Positions 1 through 10,484 are shown, numbered from the stretch's first letter. The stretch is 64,000 bases of DNA from Azorinus chamasolen (GCA_963576725.1 OY755246.1:78313475-78377474), one strand, 5' to 3'. Translations and numbers: made by a program. Notes: generated by a model not told the origin, from the sequence alone.

Positions 1-862
1 CCATAACTCTGACTTCACTAATATTGGAGTTATTGCCCTTTGTTAAAAAATATCAATTTTTTGTCCGGACAATAACTTCAATATGCCTGATGCCAGTTGA
101 TTGAAACTTCATATATGGAAAGAGCATAATGAGAGGAAGTGTCATGCAGAATGTACATAACTCTGGCTTCACTAATATAGGAGTTATTGCCCTTTGTAAA
201 AAAAATCACACTTTTTTGTCCGGACGATAACTTCTATATGGCTCATGCCATTGGATTGAAACTTCATATATGGAAAGATCATAATGAGAGGAAGTGTCAT
301 GCACAAGGTCCATAACTCTGGCTTCACTAATATTGGAGTTATTGCCCTTCGTAAAAAAATCACAATTTTTTGTCCGGATGATTACTCCTATGTGACACAT
401 GCCATTGGAGTGAAACTTCATACATGGAAAGATCATGATAAGAGAAAGTGTCATGCATAAGATCCTTAACTCGAGCTTCAATAAATTTAGAGTTATTGCC
501 CCTTGTACATTTGTTTAATTCTTTCTTGTCCGGACGATAACTCCTACATGGCTCTTGCCATCGTATTGAAACTTCATACATGGAAAGAGCATGATGAGAG
601 AAAGTGTCATGAACAAGGGCCATAATTCTGGCTTCAATACTTTTGGAGTTATTGCCCTTGTTACATTTTTTGGCCGATCAATAACTCCTGTTCGACTGAT
701 GCTATTGGAATGACATTTTATTTTTGGAAAGAGCATGATGAAAGTAAGTGTCATGCACAAGGGCCATAAATCTGGTATCAGTATTTTTGGAGTTATTAGC
801 TGTTATCATTTTCTTCTTGAAAAATGTAGTGTGGAAAGCGCATAATGAGGGGAAGTATCATT
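1..862. repeat. Tandem repeat, about 155-bp monomer
   Basis: At least five diverged head-to-tail copies of a roughly 155-bp unit. The phrase CATAACTCTGG recurs near 2, 156, 311, 465, 618 and 763, each followed by GGAGTTATTGCCC and TTTTGTCCGGAC. Open frames on the minus strand are periodic by-products. The array enters the window from the left. Monomers of this length resemble the cores of bivalve pearl/HINE-type elements. Confidence 0.85.
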
Positions 863-929
863 CATCAAGACCATAACATTTTTAGCTCGCCTGTTCGTAG
901 AACAGTAGAGCTTATGCTATACCCCCGGT

Positions 930-1000
930 GTGAGCGTGAGCGTGAGCATGAGCATGAGCGTGAGTGTGTGTGTGTGAGCGTGAGCGTGGGCGTGAGCGTG
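930..1000. repeat. GTGAGC/GT microsatellite
   Basis: Imperfect (GTGAGC)n grading into (GT)n and back. It sits directly before the 182-bp tandem core, the position at which pearl-like elements often carry a simple repeat. Confidence 0.85.
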
Positions 1001-1640
1001 GCCAAGGTTAAAGTTTTTTGGACGGGTTGTTTTAAAGCTTAATATTTGTACTAGGATGCTGAAATTTTGTATGGAAGTTCATTTGAGGTTAAATATTTCT
1101 GTTATGAAGTTAAACATTAAAAATATTTTTCAATTTTATCAATTTTTGACATGTTTTGGACTTAGTCCTTTTGGCCACAAATCACCAGGTTAAAGTTTTT
1201 TGGACGGGTTGTTTTAAAGCTTAATATTTGTACTAGGATGCTGAAATTTTGTATGGAAGTTCATTTGAGGTTAAATATTGCTGTTATGAAGTTAAACATT
1301 AAAAATATTTTTCAATTTTATCAATTTTTGACATGTTTTGGACTTAGTCCTTTTGGCCACAAATCACCAGGTTAAATTTTTTGGACGGGTTGGTTTAAAG
1401 CTTAATATTTGTACTAGGATGCTGAAATTTTGTATGGAAGTTCATTTGAGGTAAAGTATTGCTGTTATGAAGTTAAACATTAAAAATATTTTTCAATGTT
1501 ATCAATTTTTGACATGTTTTGGACTTAGTTTTTTGTGGGGTCAAAAATCACCAGGTTAAAGTTTTTTGGACGGGTTGGTATAAAGCTTAATATTTGTGCT
1601 ATTATGCTGAAATTTGGTGAGAAGGTTCATATTGTCGTGA
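1001..1640. repeat. Tandem repeat, 182-bp monomer
   Basis: About 3.5 highly similar copies; the unit start AGGTTAAA recurs at about 1005, 1187, 1369 and 1553. Each unit runs through GGACGGGTTG, AAGCTTAATATTTGT and GGACTTAGTCC. No coding potential was seen. Confidence 0.9.
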
Positions 1641-3330
1641 CCCTTCCGACCATGCCAACATTTTTGCCCTTCTGACCTTGACCTTTGACCTACTTTTGCA
1701 AAAATCTTTAAATACCTATATTATTGGAGCCATTTGGCCTAGGGCTTCCATACTTGGTATGACCATGCCAATATTTTGCCCTTCTGACCTTGACCTTTGA
1801 CCTACTTTTTCAAAAATCTTTAAATGCCTATAGTATTTGAACCAATAGACCTAGGGCTTCCATACTTGGTATGCAACTTTCTTGTGTTAAGACGTTTGCA
1901 ACAATATTATTGTTTGCCCTTCTGACCTTGACCGTGACCTTTGAACTACTTTTGAAAAATCTTTAAATGCCTATATTATTGGAACCAATAGGCTTAGGAC
2001 TTCAATACTTGGTATGATCATGCCCACTTTTTTGCCTTTTGCCCTCCTGACCTTGACCTTTGACCTACTTTTGCAAAAATCTTAAAATGCCTATAGTATT
2101 TGAACCAATGGACATAGGGCTTCCATATTTGGTATGATCATGTCAACTTTTTTGCCCTCCTGACCTTGGCATTTGACCTACTTTTGCAAAAATCATTAAA
2201 ATGCCTATAACATCCAACAGTATTGTTGTTTGCCCTTCTGACTGACCTTGACCTTCGACCTACTTTTGAAAAAAATCTTTAAATGCCTATATTATTGGAA
2301 CCAATAGGCCTAGGACTTCCATATTTGGTATGATCATGCCAACTTTTTTGCCCTCCTGACCTTGACCTTTGACCTACTTTTGCAAAAATCTTTAAATGCC
2401 TATAACATTTGAACCAATACTTGGTATGCAACTTTCTTGTGTTAAGACCTTTCCAACAATATTGTTTTTGCCATGTTACTTTGACCTTTGACCTACTTTT
2501 GCAAACTTCTTTAAATGCCTATAAAATTTGAAATGGTAGGCCAAGGGCTTCCATACTTGGTATGCAACTTTTTTGTCCTAAGACTTTTCCAACCATACCA
2601 TTGTTTTTACCATGTGACCTTGACCTTTGACTTACGTTTACGTTTGCAAAAGTCTTTAAATGCCTATAGCATTGCAACAAATAGGCCTAGGGCTTCCATA
2701 CCTGGTATGACTATGCCAACATGTTTGCCTTTCTGACCTTGACCTTTGACCTACGTTTGCAAAAGTTTTTAAATGCATATGCTTCCATACTTGATTTGTA
2801 TCTTTTCTGTCTGAAGACTTTTTCAAACACACCAATGTTTTTTACCATATGACCTTGACATTTCACCTATTTTTGCAAAAATCTGTAAGTGCCTATAACT
2901 TGGAACCAGTGTACCTAGGACTTCCATACTTGGTATGACCATGCAAATGTATTTGCCCTCTGACATTGACCTTAACATTTGACCTACTTTTGCAAAAGTA
3001 TTTAAATGCATATAACATTGGAACCAATAGGCCTAGGGCTTCCATACTTTGGATGTATATTTCCTGTCTTAAGACTTTCCAACCATACCAATGTTTTTTA
3101 CCATGTGACCTTGACTTTGACCTTTGACCTTCTTTTGCAAAAATCTTTAAATGCCTATGCTATTGGATGCGATGGACATAGGACTTATATACTTGGTATG
3201 ACCTTGCCAACATTTTTACCCTTCTGACCTTCACCTTTGACCTACTTTTGCAAAAATCTTTAACTGCCTATTACATTGGAACCTGAATAGACCTAGGGCT
3301 TCCATATTTGGTATGTATCTTTTTTGTTTA
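1641..3330. repeat. Diverged tandem array, CCTTGACCTTTGACCTAC motif
   Basis: More than ten diverged copies of a roughly 110-160-bp unit. It is marked by CTGACCTTGACCTTTGACC, TTGCAAAAATCTTTAAATGC and GGCCTAGGGCTTCCATAC. Unit length varies through partial deletion. The short ORFs inside are periodic shadows. Confidence 0.85.
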
Positions 3331-3685
3331 ATAATCTTCTTAAATTTATGAAAACTGGTATTTGGTTGCCTTTGGTTGTGATATTGATGCAGTTCAGTTT
3401 AAATTGAAAATTGATTTTTTTTTGTATTCAATATGACACGTTTTAGACTTAACTTTTAAACAGGCGAGCATCAGGTGGCTTTGACACCATTTCTGGTTAG
3501 TGATTCCCCTTTACATATTGTTTTTATTAGAGAGGAGACATCCGTTTTTGTGACAAAAACCTCTAGTTTCCATTGCTCACAATATTGTTAAATATAAGCA
3601 ATCAGAGCAGACACTGATCAAACAGCTCCTACAACAGTTGACTGGTCTGAGTCAACTTTTTGCTATGAAGTCAAATGTGTCTCTA

Positions 3686-3914
3686 TTAACCCATTCCTCC
3701 ATAGGCTATTTTTAGTCCCAACCTCTTTGAATAAATCTACCAAACAGAAGCATTAACGAGAGGAAAGGAAATTTTCCAGAATTTTGTGATTTGAAACCAT
3801 TGTGATAAATAGAGCATTTGCTCCTATAGGAGCAAATGCTCTATTTATCACAATGATTCTAGAAGTGACTATTACAGAGACGTAGAAAGGTGTATTTATG
3901 GTGGAAAGGGTTAA
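3686..3914. mobile_element. TTAA-flanked palindromic MITE, family 2
   Basis: Runs from TTAACCCATTCC to AAAGGGTTAA around a strong central hairpin, AGAGCATTTGCTCC / GGAGCAAATGCTCT. The TTAA at both ends with CCC/GGG termini is the signature expected of piggyBac-type non-autonomous elements; that classification is inference. It abuts a family-1 half element (3911-4086), suggesting a nested insertion. Confidence 0.8.
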
Positions 3915-4086
3915 GCAAGGGCTCTGATCCAGTATTATGTAGGAGCCATTTGATCAGGGTCTGCTCTATTTGCTCATGATATAAATGGCCAAACTATCCT
4001 GTGTCCATGTGCTGTTATAACAATTAATCTAATTAATATTCATGATGTTGTTAATTCTTACAGGAATATTAATGAAGTAAATGGTT
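3911..4086. mobile_element. TTAA MITE family 1, partial
   Basis: Contains GGAGCCATTTGATCAGGG, TCTGCTCTATTTGC and AATATTCATGATG, and ends in GGTTAA. This is the reverse-oriented long arm of the commonest MITE of the window; the other arm was probably displaced by the family-2 element on its left. Confidence 0.7.
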
Positions 4087-4107
4087 AAAGGAACTATTTT
4101 TAGCTCA

Positions 4108-5280
4108 TCTGAGCAAAACTCAGGGTGAGCTTTTGGGATACTTGAATGTCCGGCGTCCGGCGTGCGTCATCAACAATTTGCTTGTGAACACTCTAGTGGT
4201 CACAATTGTGGTGCAATCTTCATGAAACTTGGTCAGAATGAATGTCTTGATAAAATCTCGGACGAGTTCGAAAGTGGGTCAAGTTGGGTTAAAAACTAGG
4301 TCACTAGGTCAAATAGTAGGAAAACCTTTTGAACCCTCTAGAGGTCACATTTTTAGCCCAATTTTCATGAAGCTTGGTCAGAATGATTGTCTTGTTAAAA
4401 TCTTGGAGGAGTTTGAAAAGTGAGTTATGTGGGGTAAAAATCTAGGTCATTAGGTCAAACAGTAAAAAAACCTTGTGAACACTCTAGTGGTCACATTTTT
4501 AGTGAAATCTTCATGAAACTTGGTCAGAATGAATGTCTTGATAAAATCTCGGACGAGTTCGAAAGTGGGTCAAGTGGGGTTAAAAACTAGGTCACTAGGT
4601 CAAACAGTAGAAAAAACCTTGTGAACACTCTTGTGGTCACATTTTTTGTCCAATCTTCATGAAACTTAGTCATAATGATTGTCTTGATAAAATCTCAAAC
4701 AAGTTTGAAAGTGATTTTTTTGGGATAAAAAACTAGGTCACTAGGTCAAATAGTAGGATAACCTTGTGAACACTCTAGAGGTCACATTTATAGCCAAATC
4801 TTCATGAAAATTGGTCAGAATGATTGTCCTAATAATATATTTGACAAGTTTGAAAGTGAGTTATGTGAGGTCAAAAAGTAGGTCACTGGGTCATATCTTA
4901 GAAAAATCTAGTTTACACTCCAGTGGCCACATTTTTAACCCAGTCTTCCTCAGACTTCTTTACAGTGTTTGGCTTGGTGATATCAAGGTTGAGTGTGATC
5001 ATGGGTTGGGTGGGAATAAAAAGTAGGTCACTAGGTAAAATTTTAGAAAAATTACTCTAGAGGGCACATTTTTAGCCCAATCTTTATTGGTCAGAATCAT
5101 TGTCTTGATAAAATCAATATACTAAATCTTTGAAATTCTTGTTCTGCAAAACCGCTGCTCATGATCCACTATCAACATTGTTCAAATATTGTCCCTAAGG
5201 TCAATATTGGCCCTACCCATGGGCTACCCAGCAAAATCTTAAATCTATGGTCATCAGGTGAGCGATTAAGGCCGAAGACC
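4108..5280. mobile_element. Tandem-core element, AGCTC...GAGCGATTAAGG ends
   Basis: The left end has TTTTTAGCTCATCTGAGC followed by a GTCCGGCGTCCGGCG stretch. The interior holds about seven units of roughly 150 bp (TTCATGAAACTTGGTCAG; CTAGGTCACTAGGTCAAA). The right end has CATCAGGTGAGCGATTAAGG. It shares both ends and layout with 18186-19757 but has a different monomer. Confidence 0.7.
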
Positions 5281-5425
5281 TGGATCCTGTAGGAGCTGTC
5301 TAATCAGGGTCTGCTTTGTTAGCTTGTGGAATTGCTGGTATATAGGCACGACTTTGCATTATAAACTATTTGTAATGTGATTATTTCTTTAATATGTAAA
5401 TATTCATGCAGTAAAGAGCTATATA
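5276..5425. mobile_element. TTAA MITE family 1, half element
   Basis: Holds CCTGTAGGAGCTGTCTAATC, AGGGTCTGCTTTGTTAGC and AATATTCATGCAGTAAAG, the loop-distal half of family 1. It lies just upstream of the first EDEM2 exon of the window. Confidence 0.6.
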
Positions 5426-5480
5426 CATTGTTTATGTCCTGTCTTGTGGTCTTCGGTAATTTTTCTTTATCTCTCATCAG

Positions 5481-5605
5481 CATACCTTGTATCCATTGAG
5501 AAGTATCTGAAGCGTGACGACTGGTACATGATGGCACATATGACCAAGGGCTCCATAAGTTTGCCAATATTTACCTCCCTTGATTGCTACTGGCCTGCTA
5601 TACAG
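5481..5605 (+). CDS. EDEM2: EDEM2-like, internal exon (first in window)
   Basis: The gene encodes an ER-lumenal GH47 alpha-mannosidase-like protein that trims N-glycan mannose on misfolded glycoproteins for ER-associated degradation. This exon has a pyrimidine-rich acceptor ending TCTCATCAG and a donor CAG|GTAGCG. Its first two bases complete a codon from an exon outside the window, and 41 full codons follow, ending in phase 0. The peptide contains RDDWYMMAHMTKG and DCYWPAIQ, matching human EDEM2 FDDWYLWVQMYKG and EAYWPGLQ (recalled, not searched). Earlier exons are not in the window. The donor and last ~39 coding bases are tandemly re-copied immediately downstream. Confidence 0.88.
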
Positions 5606-5790
5606 GTAGCGTTTATTTTATTGTACACATATTTACCTCCCTTGATTGCTACTGGTCTGCTATACAGGTAGAGTTTATTTAAGTGAACACATATTTATCT
5701 CCTGTGATTGATACTGGCCTGCTATACAGGTAGAGTTTATTTTAGTGTACACATATTTACCTCCCTTGATTGCTACTAGCCTGCTATATT
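5567..5790 (+). repeat. 62-bp tandem duplication spanning an exon end and its splice donor
   Basis: ATATTTACCTCCC starts at 5567 and 5629, with slightly changed copies at 5691 and 5753: an exact 62-bp period, about 3.6 copies. The first copy is the 3' end of the EDEM2 exon plus its donor. Copies 2 and 3 keep CTGCTATACAG|GTAGAG, giving potential donors at 5667|5668 and 5729|5730. The fourth has lost the GT (CTGCTATATTC). Confidence 0.93.
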
Positions 5791-5998
5791 CTATTTGCAG
5801 GAGCCATCTGATCAGGGTCTGTTTTGTTTGCAAGGGCAAGAAAATGCATGTATATTTGGAAAAGGGTTGAATTAAATTAAATCTCTAGTAGAAATTTTCT
5901 AAGATTTTTGTGAAAGAAATGAAAGAAGTTATTCATTTATCTGTTGAAACAGATTGCAGTTGTTGCTGATGAGAATAACTAAGTGTTGAAAGGGTTAC

Positions 5999-6232
5999 CA
6001 GGTTACCCTAACCTTTCTATGCCTTTGCAAACAGAGAAGACCCCAGATCGGACGGCTCCTATAGAAGGCGTCTGATCAGTGTCTACTCTGTTTGCTTATG
6101 ATATAAAATACATATGATTCTACTGTTTTTGCCATGGCAAACAATTCATGTATCCATGTGATATTATAAGAAATTAAATTAATACTCATGACGTCATTAT
6201 TTCTTACACGAATATTCATGGAGGAAAGGGTT
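5999..6232. mobile_element. TTAA MITE family 1, near full length (reverse)
   Basis: Has GCAAACAGAGAAGACCCC, GGCTCCTATAG, TCTACTCTGTTTGC, CTCATGACGTCATTATT and the end GGAAAGGGTTAA. A TGACGTCA octamer occurs in its distal arm. Intron of EDEM2. Confidence 0.75.
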
Positions 6233-6329
6233 AAATATTTGGCCAGATAGACATAGGTAACTAGTGTAGACTGAGATCAAACTGCTTCTAAAAGATCAGG
6301 ATCTACACTTTTTGATACTCTCTTTTATT

Positions 6330-6720
6330 TAACTCACAGGAATGCTTTAAATGCCTTTGCAAACATCAGACCCAGATCACAAGGCTTTCCTCTGTTTGCT
6401 TCTTCAGTAATAATAGATCAGGGTCCATGCTTATAAAACTTTTAGTTGAGTCTGAGAACGTTCTCAAGCTTTTGATTGGTCAGATTTGAGCCTTTGGCTC
6501 AAATCTGACCTATCAAAAGCTTGTGAACTCAAATCTGACCAATCAAAAGCTTGAGAACGAAACTCAGACTCAACTAAAAGTTTTATAAGCATGGACCCTG
6601 ATTCTATAGTTTCTGAAATTGCTATAAAATCTTTTGTTCATATGTCATTATAAAATTCATGTAATAAATATTCATGATGTCATTAGTCCTTATATGAATA
6701 TTCATGAAGTAAAGGGTTAC
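6330..6720. mobile_element. TTAA MITE family 1 carrying a nested fold-back
   Basis: Left part ATGCCTTTGCAAACATCAG and right part AATATTCATGAAGTAAAGGG are recognisable. They are split by the fold-back element at 6422-6598, so the fold-back inserted after this MITE. Confidence 0.7.
6422..6598. mobile_element. Fold-back element with repeated CCAAT boxes, copy 1
   Basis: The arms begin GGTCCATGCTTATAAAAC and end GTTTTATAAGCATGGACC and are nearly perfect inverted repeats. The interior repeats TTGATTGGTCAGATTTGAG in both orientations, giving several ATTGG/CCAAT boxes. A second copy lies at 50115-50291. No coding capacity. Confidence 0.85.
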
Positions 6721-6835
6721 TTTTATTCATATTCAGCTGTACAAACAGGTACCGGTACCCCATTATCTCCAATAAATGCTTCTGAGGGTGTTATATTTTT
6801 AAAAGAACTGCTTGCATTTTGTACACAAGTGGTTG

Positions 6836-7062
6836 CTTAATCCTATATTCCGTAAATATGCCTTTGTGTACCTCTGCAATAGATCAGACGACTCCTATAG
6901 GATCAGGGTCCGCTCTGTTTGCTTATGAAATAATATAGATATGATTTTACAGTTTCTGCCTTGGCCAAATCTTTCTGTGTCCATGTGTTATTATAACAAT
7001 TAATCTGATTACATTCATGATGTCATTATTGCTTGCATGAGTATTCATGGAGTAAACGGTTA
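6836..7062. mobile_element. TTAA MITE family 1 (reverse)
   Basis: Starts TTAATCCTATATTCC and ends AGTAAACGGTTAA, with CGACTCCTATAGGATCAGGG in the centre and CATGATGTCATTATTGC in the long arm. Intronic. Confidence 0.7.
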
Positions 7063-7269
7063 AAGCAGAAAGTGATGCAGAAAGCAGAGTTTTCTGTATT
7101 GCTTTCAGTCTGAATCCAGTTACCACTTGTATTTTGCAAAAAAAAGATAATTATATAGTGTTGTAGTTGTTTTGTTTTGGCCCCTTCACCAGAAGCAGAA
7201 GCAAGGGGTGTTTATAAGAGGGAGGGGGACACTTATTAGGGAGAACATGGTAAGACTGGATGTCCAAAT

Positions 7270-7487
7270 ATTCAACCCTTTACTCTATGAATATTCATGA
7301 AAAAATAATAAAATTAATATTGATTAGATCATGTTTTTAAATGGCATATTAAGACATGAAATAGTTTCCAAAGCAGAAACTGTAGAATCAGATATATTAT
7401 TTCATAAGGAAACAGAACAGACCCTAATCTGGGTCTACCCTGTTTGTAATGGGAGTAGAAAGGTGCATGTATGGTGTAAATGGTTAA
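7270..7487. mobile_element. TTAA MITE family 1 (forward), centre deleted
   Basis: Starts AACCCTTTACTCTATGAAT; contains ACTGTAGAATCAGATATA and GAACAGACCCTAATCTGGG; ends AAATGGTTAA. The hairpin loop is collapsed, so it probably lost its central stem. It ends shortly before the 7511 exon. Confidence 0.7.
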
Positions 7488-7510
7488 GATAAATACTATG
7501 TTTATTGTAG

Positions 7511-7655
7511 AGTTTACTTGGAGATATAGACAGTGCCATGAAAACCATCCACAATTTTCACCAAGTCTGGAAACAGTTTGGCTTTCTGCCTGAGTTTTAC
7601 AATATTGTCAAAGGCGAAGCCCATGCTGGGCGGGAGGGCTACCCATTGCGACCAG
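7511..7655 (+). CDS. EDEM2: EDEM2-like exon with GH47 LPEFYN and LRP(E) motifs
   Basis: Acceptor TTTATTGTAG|AGT, donor CCAG|GTGAGT. It encodes 48 codons plus one base (phase 0 in, phase 1 out). The peptide includes LLGDIDSAMKTI, WKQFGFLPEFYNI and REGYPLRP; human EDEM2 has LIGDIDNAMRTF, WKQFGGLPEFYNI and REGYPLRPE. The last base G joins AA of the next exon to make the Glu of LRPE, a Glu that is catalytic in GH47 alpha-mannosidases (family knowledge; ERManI E599). The intron thus splits the codon of an active-site residue. Confidence 0.92.
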
Positions 7656-7840
7656 GTGAGTGTGACCCGATTTCAAGTTTCTGTTTGAATTCAAATTCAA
7701 CAAAGCTTAGCCCTTTATAATCAAAGTTTTTTTTTATCAATGCTTGTATATTTATATCTGTTTTAAAGAATTTGAGTTTAAATTTAATATTTCGTTTGTT
7801 AGAATTCTCATGAGATGAATTCTGATAGATCAGCGTTTAA

Positions 7841-7972
7841 TGCAGCATGTTACTTGGTTCAGAAGAATATGTCATTAACCCTTTCCTTCATATAAACACC
7901 TTTTCATGCAGCATGTTACTTGGTTCAGAAGAATATGTCATTAACCCTTTCCTTCATATAAACACCTTTTCA
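7841..7972. repeat. 66-bp tandem duplication at a MITE end
   Basis: Two apparently identical 66-bp units starting TGCAGCATGTTAC, each including TTAACCCTTTCC and the first arm of a family-1 MITE. The MITE terminus was copied together with flanking DNA. Confidence 0.85.
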
Positions 7973-8056
7973 TGCCTTTGCAAACACAGTGGACCCAGAT
8001 CAGATGGTTTGGGTCTACTCTGTTTGCAAATTCGTGAGGTATGAAAGTAAGAGTTA
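7939..8056. mobile_element. Short TTAA MITE family 1
   Basis: TTAACCCTTTCC to AAGAGTTAA, with GCAAACACAGTGGACCCAG and GGTCTACTCTGTTTGC as the stem. It lacks the long distal arm. Confidence 0.7.
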
Positions 8057-8575
8057 AATGCCTGCTAAATTCCTGCAAATTATTTTCATATAAAACATGG
8101 CCGCTATTAAAGACGTTAGATGTCCATACCAGGCTGTATAAGGAAACTTTCAAAAATCTCTCAGAAAATAAACAGACACAACACTAAATAATTTTATAGA
8201 AATGTTTCTTGGTTGAGCATTTAGCTCATTCCTGGAAATCATTTTCACATGAAACATGTCTGCTGTTAGTGGTATTAACTTTACATATATGGCTATAATG
8301 TGAAAGTTTTAAATTTAGGCAATTTTAGACAATTACCTCATAAGCTTTTTTAAGACTCATCCTTTTTTAATAAATCTACGGAAAAGATGCATTTACGAGA
8401 AAACCAGAACATTTTATAATTATTTAGTTTGAAATCATTGTGAAAAATAGAGAGAATATGCTCTATTTATCACAATTGATGCAAAAATCGTCTTCAAATA
8501 CTTGAACAGATATATTTCTTGGTTGGTCATTTAACAAATTCTTGAAAAAAAATATCCATTAGTTTCCATGTATGG

Positions 8576-8711
8576 TTATTAACCCTGTACTGCATGCATA
8601 CTCCTTTGCAAACAGAATAAACCAAGATCAGTTGACCGGTATAGGACCCATCTGATCTGGGTCTACTCAGTTTGCAAAGGCATAGAAAGGTGTACTGGAG
8701 TATAGGGTTAA
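8576..8711. mobile_element. Short palindromic TTAA MITE (copy in 953-bp unit 1)
   Basis: TTAACCCTGTACTGC to ATAGGGTTAA with arms CCTTTGCAAACAGAATAAAC and ACTCAGTTTGCAAAGG. It is almost symmetrical, unlike the standard family-1 copies. An identical copy sits in unit 2 (about 9529-9664). Confidence 0.75.
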
Positions 8712-8738
8712 TTCAAATTAGCATTATTTTGATAATAT

Positions 8739-8991
8739 TAACCCTTCGCTTGCTATTCACATCAATATACCTACCTGTAAATAGTGAAGACCCAGATGAG
8801 ACAGCTCCTGCTGGAGCTGTCTCATCAGGGTCTGCACTATTTACAAGTTGATTGTGCAACCAATGCATTTCACAGCAGTGATTGCACAGCGAAATACGTG
8901 TACACAGTCAGTGAAGATATATGTATTTATACAACAGGGCATGAGTAAAGAAGGAGAAATGTATTTTAAAATTCAGCAAGCGAATGGTTAA
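8739..8991. mobile_element. TTAA MITE variant, AGCAAGCG ends (unit 1)
   Basis: TTAACCCTTCGCTTGC on the left and GCAAGCGAATGGTTAA on the right are inverted repeats around GAGACAGCTCCTGCTGGAGC. The unit-2 twin at about 9692-9944 has a perfect centre, GACAGCTCCTGCAGGAGC. Confidence 0.75.
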
Positions 8992-10059
8992 AGTATACTG
9001 ACATAGTGTCAAATAGTGTAGACTCTGATCAAATGGCTCCTTCAGCATCAGGGTCTGTACTAAAGACGTTAGATGTCCATACCAGGCTGTATAAGGAAAC
9101 TTTCAAAAATCTTCTCAGAAAATAAACAGACACAACACTAAATAATTTTATAGAAATGTTTCTTGGTTGAGCATTTAGCTCATTCCTGGAAATCATTTTC
9201 ACATGAAACATGTCTGCTGTTAGTGGTATTAACTTTACATATATGGCTATAATGTGAAAGTTTTAAATTTAGGCAATTTTAGACAATTACCTCATAAGCT
9301 TTTATAAGACTCATCCTTTTTTAATAAATCTACGGAAAAGATGCATTTACGAGAAAACCAGAACATTTTATAATTATTTAGTTTGAAATCATTGTGAAAA
9401 ATAGAGAGAATATGCTCTATTTATCACAATTGATGCAAAAATCGTCTTCAAATACTTGAACAGATATATTTCTTGGTTGGTCATTTAACAAATTCTTGAA
9501 AAAAAATATCCATTAGTTTCCATGTATGGTTATTAACCCTGTACTGCATGCATACTCCTTTGCAAACAGAATAAACCAAGATCAGTTGACCGGTATAGGA
9601 CCCATCTGATCTGGGTCTACTCAGTTTGCAAAGGCATAGAAAGGTGTACTGGAGTATAGGGTTAATTCAAATTAGCATTATTTTGATAATATTAACCCTT
9701 CGCTTGCTATTCACATCAATATACCTACCTGTAAATAGTGAAGACCCAGATGAGACAGCTCCTGCAGGAGCTGTCTCATCAGGGTCTGCACTATTTACAA
9801 GTTGATTGTGCAACCAATGCATTTCACAGCAGTGATTGCACAGCGAAATACGTGTACACAGTCAGTGAAGATATATGTATTTATACAACAGGGCATGAGT
9901 AAAGAAGGAGAAATGTATTTTAAAATTCAGCAAGCGAATGGTTAAAGTATACTGACATAGTGTCAAATAGTGTAGACTCTGATCAAATGGCTCCTTCAGC
10001 ATCAGGGTCTGTACTATTTGCCAAAGTAGGTCTGTCCGACTATGTAAGTTTATAATGGA

Positions 10060-10271
10060 AAATGTAAAGGCTCTCTAAACAGGAATTTTAGTAGAAAAGA
10101 ATTTAGATACTTTTTGGCAGGTGGTTGCTTAATGCAGGGGGAGAGTCAGGCAGAAAGCTCCACCATTAGGAGCTTTCTGCATGACTTTCACCCTGCATTA
10201 AACAGCCACCTGTCTCAAAGATTGATATTTTGTACTTAATTCAATGTCGGATTTAGAGGGGGTTTACTGCA
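10060..10271. mobile_element. TA-flanked MITE family 4 (CAGTAAAACC type)
   Basis: Hallmarks are GGCAGGTGGTTGCTTAATGC, AGAAAGCTCC / GGAGCTTTCT and CATTAAACAGCCACCTG, with decayed AAAGGCTCTC and GAGGGGGTTTACTG ends. The same interior occurs at 30305-30480, 34915-35121 and 61514-61707. Target TA and CAGTRAAACC ends suggest a Tc1/mariner-pogo origin. Confidence 0.7.
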
Positions 10272-10484
10272 TTCAGGTTATCTAAGAAAATATTTTACGT
10301 AGATATACTTAAGTATTTCCTATCAAACCCTTTCTATCCAACCATACCATGGTAGCTCACCTAGATTTACTTAGATTTCCTATCAAACCCTATCTGTCCA
10401 AACCTATCATGTTATTACACATTAGAATGCCAAAGACTTGAAAGAATGAGAGAATTTGATCGTTAAATAAACAAATTGGTATTA

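Larger units (their letters stand above)
880..3510. mobile_element. Composite non-autonomous element with two tandem cores
   Basis: The left end carries AGCTCGCCTGTTC near 886 and the right end carries AACAGGCGAGCATC near 3460, forming an inverted terminal motif. Between them are a GTGAGC-type microsatellite, a 182-bp tandem core and a second, shorter-period core. This order matches the AGCTCACCTGAG...CAGGTGAGC element at 18186-19757. Assignment to a Helentron-associated or pearl-like group is inference; no transposase is present. Confidence 0.55.
8108..10013. repeat. 953-bp tandem duplication, two nearly identical copies
   Basis: Unit 1 starts TAAAGACGTTAG at 8108 and unit 2 with the same phrase at 9061; the second runs to about 10013. 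By eye only a few single-base differences were found (CTGCTGGAG versus CTGCAGGAG; one extra T near 9110; TTTTTTAAG versus TTTTATAAG). Each copy holds a decayed family-2 MITE, a 133-bp TTAA palindrome and a 253-bp TTAA MITE. Intronic. Confidence 0.93.

Noticed and set aside
206..760. Minus-strand ORFs of 81-91 codons with similar sequences
   Set aside because: They repeat with the 155-bp array and have no start context or recognisable domain; they are periodic shadows.
1..5480. Search for the preceding EDEM2 exons
   Set aside because: No segment encoding the expected upstream GH47 sequence was found; the region is arrays and MITEs, so those exons lie left of the window.
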